DNA of 43,388 nt from Actinomycetes bacterium (GCA_021818265.1 JAKAEP010000008.1:1-43388), one strand, 5' to 3'. Shown: positions 23,641 to 37,748, counted from the stretch's first letter. Numbers and translations are program-made. The notes: generated by a model from the letters alone, not told the origin.

Positions 23641-24512
23641 AGCTTGCCCTCGGTGACGTCGAAGTGGGTGCGCAGGCGGTCGCCGATGAAGTTGAGCGAG
23701 AGCAGGAAGAGGCACATGGCCGCCGAGGGGAAGAGGGCCAGCCACGGGTTGAGCTGCAGGATCGTGCGGCTCTCGTTGATCATGTTGCCCCACGAGGGCG
23801 TCGGCGGGGCAACCGAGAGGCCGAGGAAGGCGAGCGAGCCCTCCAGCGTCACGACGGTGGCGACGCCGATGAGCAGGAACGAGACGGCGATCGGCGCGAC
23901 GTTGGGCAGGAGCTCGCGCACCAGGATGCGGGTGTCGGAGGCGCCCTGGACCTTGGCCGCGACCACGAAGTCCTGGGTCGCGACGGCCAGCGTGGCCGTT
24001 CGGATCACGCGGTAGACGAGGGGGATGGCGGCGACGCCGACCACGACGATGATCTTGAGCAGCGTGCGCGGGGTCCAGAACGACAAGATGGCGATCGTGG
24101 CGATGATCGCCGGGAAGGCGAGCACGACGTACATCACGACCGTGAGGACCTGGTCGAAGCGGCCGCGTCGGTAGGCGGCGAGCATGCCGAGGGGCGCCCC
24201 GACGCCGAAGCCAATGACCATCGAGCCGAGCCCGGCCTCGATGGACACGCGCGAGCCGAAGACGACGCGGCTGAATATGTCCCGGCCGAGGTCGTCGGTG
24301 CCGAAGAGGTGGTGCAGCGAGGGGCCGGCGTTGATGGCGTTGTAGTCCTGGGTGAGGGGGTTGGGCAGGGGCAGGACGTTCGCCAGGATCGCCGCGAGCA
24401 GGTTCAGGGCGAGCCAGCCCACGCAGACCCAGAACAGCACGCCGAGGCGGCGCCCGTCGGGCGCCTCGGTGGCCTCTTCGACCAGCTCGGAGAGCTCGAG
24501 GGAGCTACTCAC
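23637..24512 (-). CDS. dppC: Peptide ABC transporter permease (DppC type)
   Basis: The 291-residue inner-membrane permease has an N-terminal helix and five further transmembrane segments. The DppC-specific N-terminal periplasmic segment with HLFGTDDLGRDIFSRVVFGSR is present, and the EAA loop for ATPase contact appears as KVQGASDTRILVRELLPNV. It pairs with the next gene to form the pore. Start ATG 24512 overlaps the end of dppB by eight bases. No solute-binding protein is encoded in this operon. Confidence 0.93.
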   Translation of the reverse strand: MSSSLELSELVEEATEAPDGRRLGVLFWVCVGWLALNLLAAILANVLPLPNPLTQDYNAINAGPSLHHLFGTDDLGRDIFSRVVFGSRVSIEAGLGSMVIGFGVGAPLGMLAAYRRGRFDQVLTVVMYVVLAFPAIIATIAILSFWTPRTLLKIIVVVGVAAIPLVYRVIRTATLAVATQDFVVAAKVQGASDTRILVRELLPNVAPIAVSFLLIGVATVVTLEGSLAFLGLSVAPPTPSWGNMINESRTILQLNPWLALFPSAAMCLFLLSLNFIGDRLRTHFDVTEGKL

Positions 24513-25455
24513 GGGCGATCCTGGGGTCGACGAGGGTGATGAGGAAGTCGAAGACGAAGTTGATGACGATCACGCCGATCGAGACGACCAGCACGATGCC
24601 CTGGACCACGAGGTAGTCCGAGAGGCCGATCGAGTTCACCAGGGTGTAGCCGAGGCCCGGGATGTCGAGCAGGTACTGCACGATGAACCCGCCGGCCAGC
24701 AGCCCGCCGATGTTGACCCCGGCGGTGCCGAGCAGGGCCACCGACGAGGGGCGCAGCGCGTGGCGCCAGAGGATCCGGCGCTGGCTGATCCCCTTGGAGC
24801 GGGCGAGGGTGATGTACTCCTGCTGGAGCGTCGCGATCAGGTCCGAGCGCAGGACCCGGTAGTAGACGGTCACGCTCCCGATCGCCAGCACGATCGAGGG
24901 CAGGGCCATGCTCTCGAGGTTCGTGACCCAGTCCTGGGAGAGCGGCACGTAGGACGAGACCCCCGTGTGGGGGACGGCCAGCTTGATCGCCACCACGAGG
25001 ACGAGCACCACGACCAGGATGAACGCGGGGATCGAGAGCATGGTGAAGCTGAAAGCCCCGAGGAAGCGGTCGAGCCAGCTGTCGGGACGCTTGGCGCTGC
25101 TCATGGCGAGCGGGATGGCCACGGCGAACGAGAGGATCTGGCTGAGGACGATCATCTCGAGGTCGATCGGCAAGGCGGCGCGGATCGTCGTCCACACCGG
25201 AACCTGGCTGATGAACGAGATCCCCAGGTTGCCGTGCAGCACGTTCTTCATCCAGACGAAGTACTGCTCGATGATCGGCCGGTTGAGGCCGAGCTGCGCG
25301 TAGAGCCGGGCTCGGTTCTGCGGGCTGTCGCCGGTGCCCAGGATCACGGTGGCGGGGTCGCCCGGCAGCAGGTGGATCAGGTAGAAGGCGCCGACGGAGA
25401 TGATGATGACGATGCCGACGAGCGTGACCAGCCGTCGCGCCAGGTACCGCGCCAC
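24505..25455 (-). CDS. dppB: Peptide ABC transporter permease (DppB type)
   Basis: The first gene of the operon encodes a 316-residue permease with six transmembrane segments. DppB features are the N-terminal RRLVTLVGIVIIISVGAFYLIHLLPGDPA and an EAA loop ARSKGISQRRILWRHALRPS. GTG 25455 is preceded by AAGGGGGG at 5-nt spacing, and a reverse-strand TAATGT at 25487-25482 is a likely -10, so this operon is SD-led. Normally a binding-protein gene heads such operons; here the first gene is the permease, and the nearest family-5 binding protein is 12 kb away behind secG. Confidence 0.93.
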   Translation of the reverse strand: MARYLARRLVTLVGIVIIISVGAFYLIHLLPGDPATVILGTGDSPQNRARLYAQLGLNRPIIEQYFVWMKNVLHGNLGISFISQVPVWTTIRAALPIDLEMIVLSQILSFAVAIPLAMSSAKRPDSWLDRFLGAFSFTMLSIPAFILVVVLVLVVAIKLAVPHTGVSSYVPLSQDWVTNLESMALPSIVLAIGSVTVYYRVLRSDLIATLQQEYITLARSKGISQRRILWRHALRPSSVALLGTAGVNIGGLLAGGFIVQYLLDIPGLGYTLVNSIGLSDYLVVQGIVLVVSIGVIVINFVFDFLITLVDPRIARE

Positions 25456-25481
25456 CTACCCCCCTTGGAGACTTCCCCAGG

Positions 25482-25487
25482 ACATTA
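25482..25487 (-). promoter_or_regulatory. -10 element TAATGT for the dpp operon
   Basis: Reverse-strand TAATGT would start transcription near 25475, leaving about 20 nt of leader with an AAGGGGGG ribosome-binding site before GTG 25455. Confidence 0.4.
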
Positions 25488-25546
25488 GCGAAGGCCCCCC
25501 GGCGCGACGGGACAGCCCGGCCCGGTCGGCTGTGACAGGCGGTGGG

Positions 25547-25552
25547 TACGGT
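25547..25552 (+). promoter_or_regulatory. -10 element TACGGT for coaE
   Basis: TACGGT followed by 6 nt and GTG 25559. The same hexamer and spacing occur before the YdeI-like gene at 43079. It decides the coaE start against longer in-frame readings. Confidence 0.5.
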
Positions 25553-25558
25553 GGACGG

Positions 25559-26161
25559 GTGATTCGTGTGGCCCTCGCCGGGGGGATCGGTTCGGGCAAG
25601 TCGGCGGCGACCGCCTACCTGCGAGGGCGCGGCTACGCCGTCGTCGACGCCGACGAGGTGGCGCGTGAGGTCGTGCGCCCCGGCCGGCCGGCCTTCGTGG
25701 CCCTGGTCGACGCCTTCGGGCCGGCCGTGCTCGAACCGTCCGGGGTGGTCGACCGGGCGTTCCTCGCCTCGATCGTCTTCTCCGACGCGACGGCCCGACG
25801 CCGGGTCGAGGCCATCACCCACCCGAGGATCGGCGAGGCGATGGCCGCCGCCCTCGACGGCGCCACCGGGGACGTGGCCTTCGTGGCCCTGCCGCTGTAC
25901 CGGGCCGAGCACCGCGCGCTGCTCGGGCTCAACGAGGTCTGGGCCCTCGAGGTCTCGCCCGAGACCGCGCTCGCCCGGCTCACCGCCGAGCGGGCGATGG
26001 AGCCCGACGACGCGCGCGCGCGGATCGCCGCGCAGGTGACCAACGAGGAGCGCCGGCGCCTGGCCGACCGGGTGATCGACAACGAGGGCTCGCTCGAGGA
26101 CCTGCACGGCTCGCTCGACGACGCCCTCGCCGCGCTGGGCGTCGGGGCCCGACGTGGCTGA
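25559..26161 (+). CDS. coaE: Dephospho-CoA kinase
   Basis: CoaE phosphorylates dephospho-CoA in the last step of CoA synthesis. The 200-residue protein has the P-loop [16 protein letters not shown] at the N-terminus, the substrate segment [15 protein letters not shown], and ITHPRI, all standard for the family. Some actinobacterial CoaE proteins carry a C-terminal UPF0157 domain (as in mycobacteria); this one does not. GTG 25559 follows TACGGT at leaderless spacing. The last eight bases overlap uvrB, as expected for a coupled pair. It opens the long co-directional run that ends after secG. Confidence 0.95.
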   Translation: MIRVALAGGIGSGKSAATAYLRGRGYAVVDADEVAREVVRPGRPAFVALVDAFGPAVLEPSGVVDRAFLASIVFSDATARRRVEAITHPRIGEAMAAALDGATGDVAFVALPLYRAEHRALLGLNEVWALEVSPETALARLTAERAMEPDDARARIAAQVTNEERRRLADRVIDNEGSLEDLHGSLDDALAALGVGARRG

Positions 26162-28154
26162 GTTCGTCGTCCGCTCGCCCTTCGCCCCGGCGGGCGACCA
26201 GCCGCGCGCGATCGAGGCCCTGGCGCTCGGGGTGACCGACGGGCTGCGCTACCAGACCCTCGAGGGCATCACCGGCAGCGGCAAGACCGCGACGATCGCC
26301 TGGCTGATCGAGCGGGTCCAGCGCCCCACGCTCATCCTCGAGCCGAACAAGTCCCTCGCCGCCCAGCTCGCCTCGGAGCTTCGCGAGATGCTGCCCGAGA
26401 ACCGCGTGGAGTTCTTCGTCTCGTACTACGACTACTACCAGCCCGAGGCCTACATCCCGCGCACCGACACCTACATCGAGAAGGACAGCTCGGTCAACGA
26501 CGAGATCGACCGGTTGCGCCACGCGGCCACCTCGTCGCTGCTGACCCGCCGCGACACCGTGGTGGTGGCCTCGGTCTCGTGCATCTACGGACTGGGCTCG
26601 CCGTTCGAGTACCGCGAGCGGATGCTGCCGATCGAGGTGGGCGCCACCTTGGAGCAGCGCTCCCTGCTGCGCCGGCTGGTCGAGATGCAGTACTCGCGCA
26701 ACGACCTCGTGCTCGACCGGGGCACCTTCCGCCTGCGCGGCGACACCCTCGAGGTCCAGCCGGCCTACGCCAGCGAGGCCATCCGGGTCTCGTTCTTCGG
26801 CGACGAGGTCGAGGAGATCTCCTTCTTCAACCCCCTGACCCAGGAGAGCCGCGGGCGGGTCAACGAGGTGACGCTCTTCGCCGCGTCCCACTACGCCACC
26901 GGCCTCGAGACCCTGCGCCGGGCCTGCCGCTCGATCGAAGAGGAGCTGGGCGAGCAGCTCGGCCGCTTCCAGGCCGCGGGCAAGCTGCTGGAGGCCCAGC
27001 GCCTGCGCAGCCGGACCGAGCACGACCTGGAGATGCTCGAGCAGACCGGGGTGTGCGCCGGGGTCGAGAACTACGCCCGCCACCTCGACGGGCGCGCCGC
27101 GGGGGAACGGCCCTACACCCTGCTCGACTACTTCCCCGAGGACTTCCTCGTGGTGGTGGACGAGAGCCACGTCGCGGTGCCCCAGCTGCGCGGGCAGTAC
27201 GCCGGCGACCGCTCGCGCAAGGAGACCCTCGTCGAGCACGGCTTCCGCCTGCCCAGCGCGCTCGACAACCGCCCGCTGACCTTCGAGGAGTTCGTCGACC
27301 TCGTGCCCCAGACGGTCTTCGTCTCGGCCACGCCGGGGCCCTTCGAGCTCGAGGTCTCGGACCAGGTCGTCGAGCAGGTCATTCGCCCGACGGGGCTGCT
27401 CGACCCGGTGGTGCGGGTCGTGCCGACGCGTAACCAGATCGACGACCTCCGGGGCCGGCTCACCGAGGTGGTCGAGCGCGGCGAGCGGGCGCTCGTCACG
27501 ACGCTCACCAAGCGCATGGCCGAGGACCTCACCCAGTTCCTCACCAAGGCCGGCTACCGCGTCCAGTACCTGCACAGCGACATCGACACGATCCAGCGGA
27601 TCGAGATCCTGCGCTCTTTGCGCCTGGGCGAGTTCGACGTGCTGGTGGGCATCAACCTCCTGCGCGAGGGCCTGGACCTGCCCGAGGTCTCCCTCGTGGC
27701 GATCCTCGACGCCGACAAGGAGGGCTTCTTGCGCTCCCGGAGCGCGCTCATCCAGACGATCGGGCGCGCCGCGCGCAACGCCAACGGCCAGGCGGTCCTC
27801 TACGCCGACTCGGTCACCGACTCGATGCGCGAGGCCGTGTCCTTGACCGAGCGCCGCCGGGCCATGCAGACAGCCTTCAACGCCGAGCACGGCATCGAGC
27901 CGACGACGGTCACCAAGAACGTGGCCGACATCTTGAACCGGCTGCGCAGCGGTGAGCCGGTCGCGACCGAGCGGGCCGTCGGTGTCGACGTGGCGGCGTC
28001 GGACCTGGCGCGCGAGATGGCCCGGGTCGAAGAGGCCATGCTCCAGGCGGCGGCCGAGCTGCGCTTCGAGGAGGCGGCGGTGCTGCGCGACACGCTCCAC
28101 GCCCTGCACCGCCAGTCCCTCGAGGGCAGCGACGACCTGGTCGCCGCGGAGTGA
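26154..28154 (+). CDS. uvrB: Excinuclease ABC subunit B
   Basis: This is the DNA damage-verification helicase of nucleotide excision repair, 666 residues. Visible motifs are Walker [15 protein letters not shown], the damage-probing beta-hairpin [32 protein letters not shown] (the DESH box), [32 protein letters not shown] and QTIGRAARN. The C-terminal UVR motif ([21 protein letters not shown]) that docks UvrC is intact. The GTG start overlaps the coaE stop by eight bases. The gap to uvrA is 16 bp and contains a separate -10, so uvrB can be read with coaE while uvrA may be started independently. Confidence 0.98.
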   Translation: MAEFVVRSPFAPAGDQPRAIEALALGVTDGLRYQTLEGITGSGKTATIAWLIERVQRPTLILEPNKSLAAQLASELREMLPENRVEFFVSYYDYYQPEAYIPRTDTYIEKDSSVNDEIDRLRHAATSSLLTRRDTVVVASVSCIYGLGSPFEYRERMLPIEVGATLEQRSLLRRLVEMQYSRNDLVLDRGTFRLRGDTLEVQPAYASEAIRVSFFGDEVEEISFFNPLTQESRGRVNEVTLFAASHYATGLETLRRACRSIEEELGEQLGRFQAAGKLLEAQRLRSRTEHDLEMLEQTGVCAGVENYARHLDGRAAGERPYTLLDYFPEDFLVVVDESHVAVPQLRGQYAGDRSRKETLVEHGFRLPSALDNRPLTFEEFVDLVPQTVFVSATPGPFELEVSDQVVEQVIRPTGLLDPVVRVVPTRNQIDDLRGRLTEVVERGERALVTTLTKRMAEDLTQFLTKAGYRVQYLHSDIDTIQRIEILRSLRLGEFDVLVGINLLREGLDLPEVSLVAILDADKEGFLRSRSALIQTIGRAARNANGQAVLYADSVTDSMREAVSLTERRRAMQTAFNAEHGIEPTTVTKNVADILNRLRSGEPVATERAVGVDVAASDLAREMARVEEAMLQAAAELRFEEAAVLRDTLHALHRQSLEGSDDLVAAE

Positions 28155-28158
28155 CCGG

Positions 28159-28164
28159 TAGGGT
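28159..28164 (+). promoter_or_regulatory. -10 element TAGGGT for uvrA
   Basis: TAGGGT with 6 nt to GTG 28171, leaderless spacing. It would let uvrA-uvrC and the glycolytic genes be transcribed separately from coaE-uvrB. No LexA-type operator is recognised by eye. Confidence 0.5.
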
Positions 28165-28170
28165 TCGACG

Positions 28171-31004
<2,834 letters not shown>

Positions 31005-31005
<1 letters not shown>

Positions 31006-32852
31006 TGCTCGACAAGCCCGCCGGCATCCCGCGCCAGAGCGGCTGCTACCTCTTCCGCAACGCGCGCGCCGAGGTGATCTACGTCGGCAAGGCCCGGGTG
31101 CTGGCCCAGCGGCTCTCGAGCTACTTCCAGCGCCGCGAGGGCCTAGCCGAGAAGACGCGGTTCATGATGGACGAGGCGACCTCGGTCGAGTGGATCGTCA
31201 CCCCGAGCGAGCTCGACGCCCTGGTGCTCGAGAACGAGCTGATCAAGGCGAACCAGCCCCGCTACAACCTGCGGCTCAAGGACGACAAGACCTTCCCCTA
31301 CGTGGCCCTCGACTCGCGCACCCCCTTCGCCGCTCCCTACCTGACCCGCGGGGCCCACGTGAAGGGCGTGCGCTACTACGGCCCCTTCGTCGACGTGGGC
31401 GCGCTGCGCACGACGATGGACGAGCTCCTCCAGGCCTTCCCGCTGCGCACCTGCTCGACCCACAAGTTCCGCTACCACGAGCGGGTCGGCCGGCCGTGCC
31501 TGCTCTACGACATCGGCAAGTGCTGCGGCCCGTGCGTGGGCAAGGTGGACGAGGCGGGCTACCGCGAGATCGTCCAGTCCTGGGCCCGGTTCTTCGAGGG
31601 CGACGTGCGGCCCCTGCGCGACCGGCTGGCGGCCCAGATGGACGAGGCCGCCCGGAGCCGCCACTACGAGGCGGCCGCGCGGGCCCGCGACGGCCTCGAG
31701 GCCCTGGAGCGGGCCTCGGCCAGCCAGAGCGTGGTCCTCGACGACCACTCCGACCTCGACGTGGTGGCCTCGGCGACCGAGGGGTCGCGCACCGCCCTGG
31801 TGCGCTTCCGGGTGCGCTTCGGGCGGATCGTCGGGCGCACGGCCCACCTCATCGACCGCACGATGGACGAGGACGACGAGGAGCTCTTCGAGGACGTGCT
31901 GGCCGACCTCTACGCCGAGGGCGAGCCGGTGCCGCCGGTGGTGGTGGTGGAGCGGGCGGGGTGGGCGAGCGCGCTCGCCGCCGCGTTCCTCGGCGCCCGA
32001 CGGGGCCGGCCGGTCGAGGTCGTTGCCCCCCAGCGCGGCAAGCGCCGCCGGGTGGTCGAGCTGGCCCGGGCCGACGCGGCGGCCGTCGTCGCGCGCGACA
32101 GCCTGCGCCGCCAGGCCGACCACAACGTGCGCAGCCGGGCCCTGCTCGAGCTCGGCGAGGCGCTGGGGCTCGCGACGCCGCCCTACAGGATCGAGTGCTT
32201 CGACATGAGCCACCTCCAGGGGACCAACTACGTGGGCTCGATGGTCGTCTTCGAGGACGGCCTGGCGGCCAAGCGCGAGTACCGCCACTTCAACGTCCGC
32301 GAGGTGCTCGGCAACGACGACGCCGGCGCCATGGCCGAGGTGGTGCGCCGGCGCCTCGCCCACTGGGACGAGGGAGAGGGTTCGCGCTTCGCGAGGGCCG
32401 ACCTGATCATCATCGACGGCGGACTGCCCCAGCTGCACGCGGCCGAGGCCGCGGCCGCCGAGGTGGGGCTCACCGGGCGCGTCGAGTTCGCGGCGCTGGC
32501 CAAGCGTGAGGAGCTCCTGTACCGACCGGGCCGGGCCACCCCGATCGCGCTCGAGCGTGGGAGCGAGGCCCTCTACCTCGTCCAGCGGGTGCGCGACGAG
32601 GCCCACCGCTTCGCCATCACCTTCCACCGGTCCAAGCGGGGCCGCTCGATGGTCGCCTCGACCCTGGAGGGCGTGGCCGGGCTGGGACCGGCCCGGCGGG
32701 AGCGGCTGATGGCCCAGTTCGGCTCGCTCGAGGCGCTGCGCGCGGCCCGGCCCGAGGAGCTCGCGGCCCTCTCGTGGCTACCGGACACGGTCGCGGCCAG
32801 CCTCTACGATCACCTGCACGCGCCGGCCGCGCCCCGGCCGGAGAAGAGGTGA
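31005..32852 (+). CDS. uvrC: Excinuclease ABC subunit C
   Basis: UvrC makes both incisions beside the lesion. The 615-residue protein has an N-terminal GIY-YIG nuclease domain (SGCYLFRNARAEVIYVGKAR), a cysteine region GKCCGPCVGK, the UVR motif around DEAARSRHYEAAARARDGL that docks UvrB, and a C-terminal RNase-H-like nuclease with IECFDMSHLQG and LIIIDGG. The helix-hairpin-helix pair is at the end (GVAGLGPARRERLMAQFGSLEAL). I chose GTG 31005 because the frame upstream is a shadow through uvrA and this start overlaps the uvrA stop. It is followed by rapZ after 1 bp. Confidence 0.98.
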
Positions 32853-32853
32853 G

Positions 32854-33699
32854 ATGAGCGAGGTCCTGCTGGTCACCGGGATGTCGGGCGCGGGCCGCTC
32901 CACGGCCTCGGCGGCCCTCGAGGACCTCGGCTGGTTCGTGATCGACAACCTGCCCGTGGAGCTGGCGGTGCGCGTCGGCGAGCTCGCCACCACGCGCAGC
33001 GCCCGCGACGCCGGGGTCGCCTTCGTCGTGGGCCGCTCGGCCGACCTCGACTCGGCCGCCCTGCTCGAGGTGGCCCGCGAGCTACGCGAGCGCCACGGCG
33101 CCCTGCGGATCCTCTTCCTCGACGCGCCCGACGACGTGCTGATCGCCCGCTTCGAGGGCAACCGCCGCCGTCACCCGATCGACGCCGCCACCCTGGCCGA
33201 GTCGATCGCCGCCGAGCGCAGCCTGCTCGCCCCGATCCGCGACGCCGCCGACCTGGTGATCGACACCGGCGGGCTCAACGTGAACCAGCTGCGCCGTCGG
33301 GTGATCGAGAGCGTCGCCGCCCCCGGCGACGGCCGGGCCATGCGCGTCTCGCTCGTGAGCTTCGGCTTCGCCTACGGCATCCCGCGCGACGTGGACCTCG
33401 TCTTCGACTGCCGGTTCCTGCCCAACCCCCACTGGGTCGAGGAGCTGCGCCCCCTCACCGGCCTCGACGAGCCGGTCGCCCGGTACGTCCTCGCCCAGGA
33501 GGGGGCCCGGCGCATGATCGACGAGGTGGTGGGGATGCTCGAGTGGCAGATCCCGGCCTTCGCCAAGGAGGGCAAGTCGTACCTCTCGATCGCGGTGGGC
33601 TGCACCGGGGGGCGCCACCGCAGCGTGGCCGTCGCCGAGGAGGTCGCCCGGCGCCTGGGCCTGGAGAACCCGCCCTTCCACCGCGACATCACCCGATGA
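32854..33699 (+). CDS. rapZ: RapZ-family nucleotide-binding protein
   Basis: The 281-residue P-loop protein belongs to the RapZ/YvcJ family. The N-terminal Walker A reads GMSGAGRSTA (Arg in place of the usual Lys, as is normal for this family). FVIDNLPVE follows, and the C-terminal domain has VSFGFAYGIPRDVDLVFDCRFLPNPHW and IAVGCTGGRHRSVAVAE. Enterobacterial RapZ is an RNase adaptor controlling glucosamine-6-phosphate synthase; Gram-positive relatives bind nucleotides, and in actinobacteria the role is unsettled. Its stop overlaps the yvcK ATG (ATGA). The uvrC-rapZ-yvcK order is shared by actinobacteria and many Firmicutes. Confidence 0.94.
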   Translation: MSEVLLVTGMSGAGRSTASAALEDLGWFVIDNLPVELAVRVGELATTRSARDAGVAFVVGRSADLDSAALLEVARELRERHGALRILFLDAPDDVLIARFEGNRRRHPIDAATLAESIAAERSLLAPIRDAADLVIDTGGLNVNQLRRRVIESVAAPGDGRAMRVSLVSFGFAYGIPRDVDLVFDCRFLPNPHWVEELRPLTGLDEPVARYVLAQEGARRMIDEVVGMLEWQIPAFAKEGKSYLSIAVGCTGGRHRSVAVAEEVARRLGLENPPFHRDITR

Positions 33700-34565
33700 G
33701 GGCCGTCGCGGTCGGCGGCGGCCACGGCACGGCCGTCTCGCTGCGGGCCCTCAAGTCGCTCACCCCCGAGGTCACCGGAGTCGTCTCGGTGGCCGACGAC
33801 GGCGGCTCGACCGGGCGGCTGCGGGCCCTGCTCGACGTGGCGGCCGTGGGCGACCTGCGCAAGTGCCTGGTCGCCCTGGCCGACCCCGAGAACCCGCTGA
33901 CGCGGTCCTTCGAGCACCGCTTCAGCGTGGGCGAGCTCGCCGGCCACGCCGTCGGCAACCTCCTGCTCGTGGGCCTGATCGACGCGACGGGCGACCTCGA
34001 GGAGTCGGTGCGCGCGCTGGCCGAGGTGATGGGGGTGACCGGGGCCATCGTGCCGGCGAGCACCGAGGGCGTCGAGCTCGTCGCCACCACCCGCCACGGG
34101 GCCACCCGGGGCCAGAGCGAGGTCGCCCGCACCGGGGCGATCGAGCGGATCCGCCTGGAGCCGCGCCACTGCGCCGCCCCGATCGCCGCGGTCGAGGCGA
34201 TCGAGCGGGCCGACCTCGTGCTCGTGGGCCCGGGGTCGCTCTTCACGAGCGTGCTGGCCGCCTGCGTGGTGCCCGGGGTGACCCAGGCCCTGGCCGCGAC
34301 CCGGGCCCGCACCCTCTACGTCGCGAACCTCCACCCCCAGCTGCCCGAGACCGAGGGGTTCAGCCTCGCCGACCACGTCGAGGCGCTCCAGCGCCATGGC
34401 GTGGTGCCCGACGCGGTGCTCGTCGACGCCCGGGGACCCTTCGCCGACCAGGCGTGCCCGCTCCCGGTGGTGCGCGCCGACCTCGCGGACGACCGGGGGC
34501 TCGTACACGACGTGCAAAGATTGGCGTCGGCCGTGGCGGCCCTCGTCGGGGGCCGCCCAGCGTAG
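33696..34565 (+). CDS. yvcK: YvcK/CofD-family gluconeogenesis factor
   Basis: The 289-residue protein matches the YvcK (GlmR) family: VGGGHGTAVSLRALK at the N-terminus, SVADDGGSTGRLR, DLRKCLVALAD, and VLVGPGSLFTSVLAACVVPG. Family knowledge: it binds UDP-sugars and steers carbon into cell-wall precursors, needed for growth on gluconeogenic carbon; it is also called CuvA in mycobacteria. Its location directly upstream of the gap-pgk-tpiA block suits a link between glycolysis and wall synthesis. In most actinobacteria whiA follows it; here gap starts 12 bp after the stop, and no whiA is present. Confidence 0.95.
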   Translation: MRAVAVGGGHGTAVSLRALKSLTPEVTGVVSVADDGGSTGRLRALLDVAAVGDLRKCLVALADPENPLTRSFEHRFSVGELAGHAVGNLLLVGLIDATGDLEESVRALAEVMGVTGAIVPASTEGVELVATTRHGATRGQSEVARTGAIERIRLEPRHCAAPIAAVEAIERADLVLVGPGSLFTSVLAACVVPGVTQALAATRARTLYVANLHPQLPETEGFSLADHVEALQRHGVVPDAVLVDARGPFADQACPLPVVRADLADDRGLVHDVQRLASAVAALVGGRPA

Positions 34566-34577
34566 ATCGGAGTGGCG

Positions 34578-35584
<1,007 letters not shown>

Positions 35585-35588
<4 letters not shown>

Positions 35589-36721
35589 GGCCGCTGCCGT
35601 CGCCCGCGCGCTGGGGCGACCTCACCGGCAAGTGGGTGCTGGTGCGGGTCGATTTCAACGTGCCGGTCGCCGAGCGCGGCGGCGAGGTCGTGGTGACCGA
35701 CGACTTCCGGCTGCGCGCGGCGCTGCCGCTGCTCACCGACCTCCTCGGGCGCGGGGCGCGCGTGGTCGCCTGCACCCACTTCGGCCGGCCCGAGGGCCGC
35801 GTCGACGAGCGCTATAGCGTCGAACCGGTGCGCCGCGCGCTCGAGGCGCTGTGCCCGGGCGTGGAGCTGATGGAGAACCTGCGCTTCGACCCGGGCGAGG
35901 AGGCCTGCGACCCGACCTTCGGCGCGTCGCTGGTCGAGGGCGTCGACTACTACGTCAACGAGGCCTTCGGCGCCTCGCACCGGGCCCACGCCTCGATCGT
36001 GGTGCCCCCGCGCCTCGTGCCGAGCGCGGCCGGGCCCAACCTGGCCCACGAGGCCGAGACGATCCTCGGCCTGCTCGAGAGCCCCCGGCGGCCCTTCGTC
36101 GCCATCATCGGCGGGGCCAAGGTCAAGGACAAGATCGGACTGGTGCGCGTGCTCGCCGACAAGGCCGACCTCGTGCTCGTCGGCGGGGGGATGGCCCACA
36201 CCTTCGCGCTGGCCGACGGGCGCCGGATCGGCGACAGCCTGGTCGACGCGAGCCGGCTCGAGGAGTGCCGGGCGCTCTTGAAGAGCGGCACCGTCGTCAT
36301 CCCGGTCGACGCCCGGGGGCTGCCCACCGGGGCGCCCTTCGGCGCCGGCGGGGGGGAGGCCCGGGCCGTTGACTTCTCGACGGACGTCCCCGACGGCTTC
36401 ACCGCCCTCGACATCGGCCCCGAGACCGTCGCCGTCTTCACCGCCGCGCTCGAGGGGGCCGGCTCGATCCTCTGGAACGGGCCGATGGGGGTCTTCGAGG
36501 ACCCCCGCTTCATGGTCGGTACCAAGGCGGTCGCCCAGGCCGTCGCGGCGAGCGAGGCCGTGAGCGTCGTCGGCGGGGGCGACTCGGCGGCCGCCCTCGA
36601 CGCCCTGGGGCTGCGCGGGTCGGTGACCTTCGTCTCGACCGGCGGGGGCGCGACGCTCCGGCTCGTCGAGGAGGGCGACCTGCCCGGGCTGCGGGCGCTG
36701 CGCGAGAGCCCGTTCGACTGA
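35585..36721 (+). CDS. pgk: Phosphoglycerate kinase
   Basis: The 378-residue enzyme transfers the acyl phosphate of 1,3-bisphosphoglycerate to ADP. Markers are VLVRVDFNVPV near the N-terminus, THFGRPEG, VNEAFGASHRAHAS, GGAKVKDKI, and the C-terminal nucleotide site ILWNGPMGVFED and SVVGGGDSAAAL. FGASHRAHAS differs slightly from the usual FGxAHRAHAS. GTG 35585 overlaps the gap stop. A much longer frame open upstream is a shadow of yvcK and gap. Its TGA shares a base with the tpiA ATG. The protein is a little shorter than typical 390-410-residue PGKs, mainly in loops. Confidence 0.97.
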
Positions 36722-37494
36722 TGGCCGCGCCCGCCGTCTACGGCAACTGGAAGATGAACCTCGACTTCGTCGAGGCGATCCACCTGACACAGCAGCTGGG
36801 CGTGCTGCTGCGCCGCTCGCCCCTCGAGCACGTCGAAGTGGGCGTCGCGCCGCCCTTCGTCGACCTGCGCAGCGTGGGCTCGGTCATCGGGGCCGACCGC
36901 TCGGGCCTCGTGCTGTGCGCCCAGCACGTGAACGAACACGAGTCCGGGGCGCACACCGGGGAGGTCTCGCTCGCGATGCTCGAGCGCCTCGGGGTGCGCG
37001 CGGTCATCGTCGGCCACTCCGAGCGCCGCCGGCTCTACGGCATGGACGACGCCCTCGTCGCGCGCACGCTCGCCCGGGTCGCCGGGGCCGGGCTGCGGGC
37101 CATCCTGTGCGTGGGCGAGGACCTCGAGGTGCGCGAGGCGGGCGGGGAGGCGGCCTTCGTCGCCGAGCAGCTGCGCGCCGCCCTCGCGGGGCTGGCCGAG
37201 GGCGCCCGGGCCCACGTCACCGTCGCCTACGAGCCCCTGTGGGCCATCGGGACCGGGGTCGTCGCCGAGGCGGCCCAGGTGGCGGCCCAGAACCGCTCCA
37301 TCCGCGCCACCCTCGCCGAACTGGGCCTAGACGCCCCCGTCCTCTACGGCGGCTCGGTGAGCGCCGAGAACGCCGCGGAACTGGCCCACGACGGAGCGGT
37401 GGACGGCTTCTTGGTCGGCGGGGCCAGCCTGCGGGCCGAGGCGTTCCATGCGGTCTGTCGGGCCCTCGACGACTGCTACGCTGCTAACCGCTGA
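36721..37494 (+). CDS. tpiA: Triosephosphate isomerase
   Basis: The 257-residue barrel enzyme interconverts dihydroxyacetone phosphate and glyceraldehyde 3-phosphate. Catalytic residues are Lys11 (GNWKMNL), His99 (IVGHSERR) and Glu171 (VAYEPLWAIGTG), with the phosphate loop LYGGSVSAENA near the C-terminus. ATG 36721 shares its A with the pgk TGA. It ends the gap-pgk-tpiA block, and secG follows after 18 bp, which includes an SD sequence. Confidence 0.97.
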   Translation: MAAPAVYGNWKMNLDFVEAIHLTQQLGVLLRRSPLEHVEVGVAPPFVDLRSVGSVIGADRSGLVLCAQHVNEHESGAHTGEVSLAMLERLGVRAVIVGHSERRRLYGMDDALVARTLARVAGAGLRAILCVGEDLEVREAGGEAAFVAEQLRAALAGLAEGARAHVTVAYEPLWAIGTGVVAEAAQVAAQNRSIRATLAELGLDAPVLYGGSVSAENAAELAHDGAVDGFLVGGASLRAEAFHAVCRALDDCYAANR

Positions 37495-37512
37495 TTTTTC
37501 CGGAGGGGAACC

Positions 37513-37743
37513 ATGCTGACCGCGCTGATCATCGCCGTCGAGGCGATCACGGCCGTCGCCCTGGTCTTCCTCGTCCTCCTGCACTCCGGACGGGGCGGGG
37601 GGATCTCGGACCTGATGGGCGGCTCGGTGACGACGGCCGCCTCGGGCTCGACCGCGGTCGAGAAGAACCTCGACCGCATCACCATCGCCGTCGCCCTGGT
37701 CTTCACCTTCGCCACGCTGGCGCTGGACCTGCGGCTCCAGTAG
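37513..37743 (+). CDS. secG: Preprotein translocase subunit SecG
   Basis: The 76-residue membrane protein has two transmembrane helices (about 3-24 and 54-73) separated by the conserved cytoplasmic loop GRGGGISDLMGGSVTTAASGSTAVEKNLDRIT, diagnostic for SecG. It is an auxiliary part of the SecYEG channel. GGAGGGG 4 nt before the ATG is the ribosome-binding site. The tpiA-secG junction is shared with mycobacteria, so it confirms the assignment. A solute-binding-type protein starts 5 bp downstream. Confidence 0.93.
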   Translation: MLTALIIAVEAITAVALVFLVLLHSGRGGGISDLMGGSVTTAASGSTAVEKNLDRITIAVALVFTFATLALDLRLQ

Positions 37744-37748
37744 CCGTC

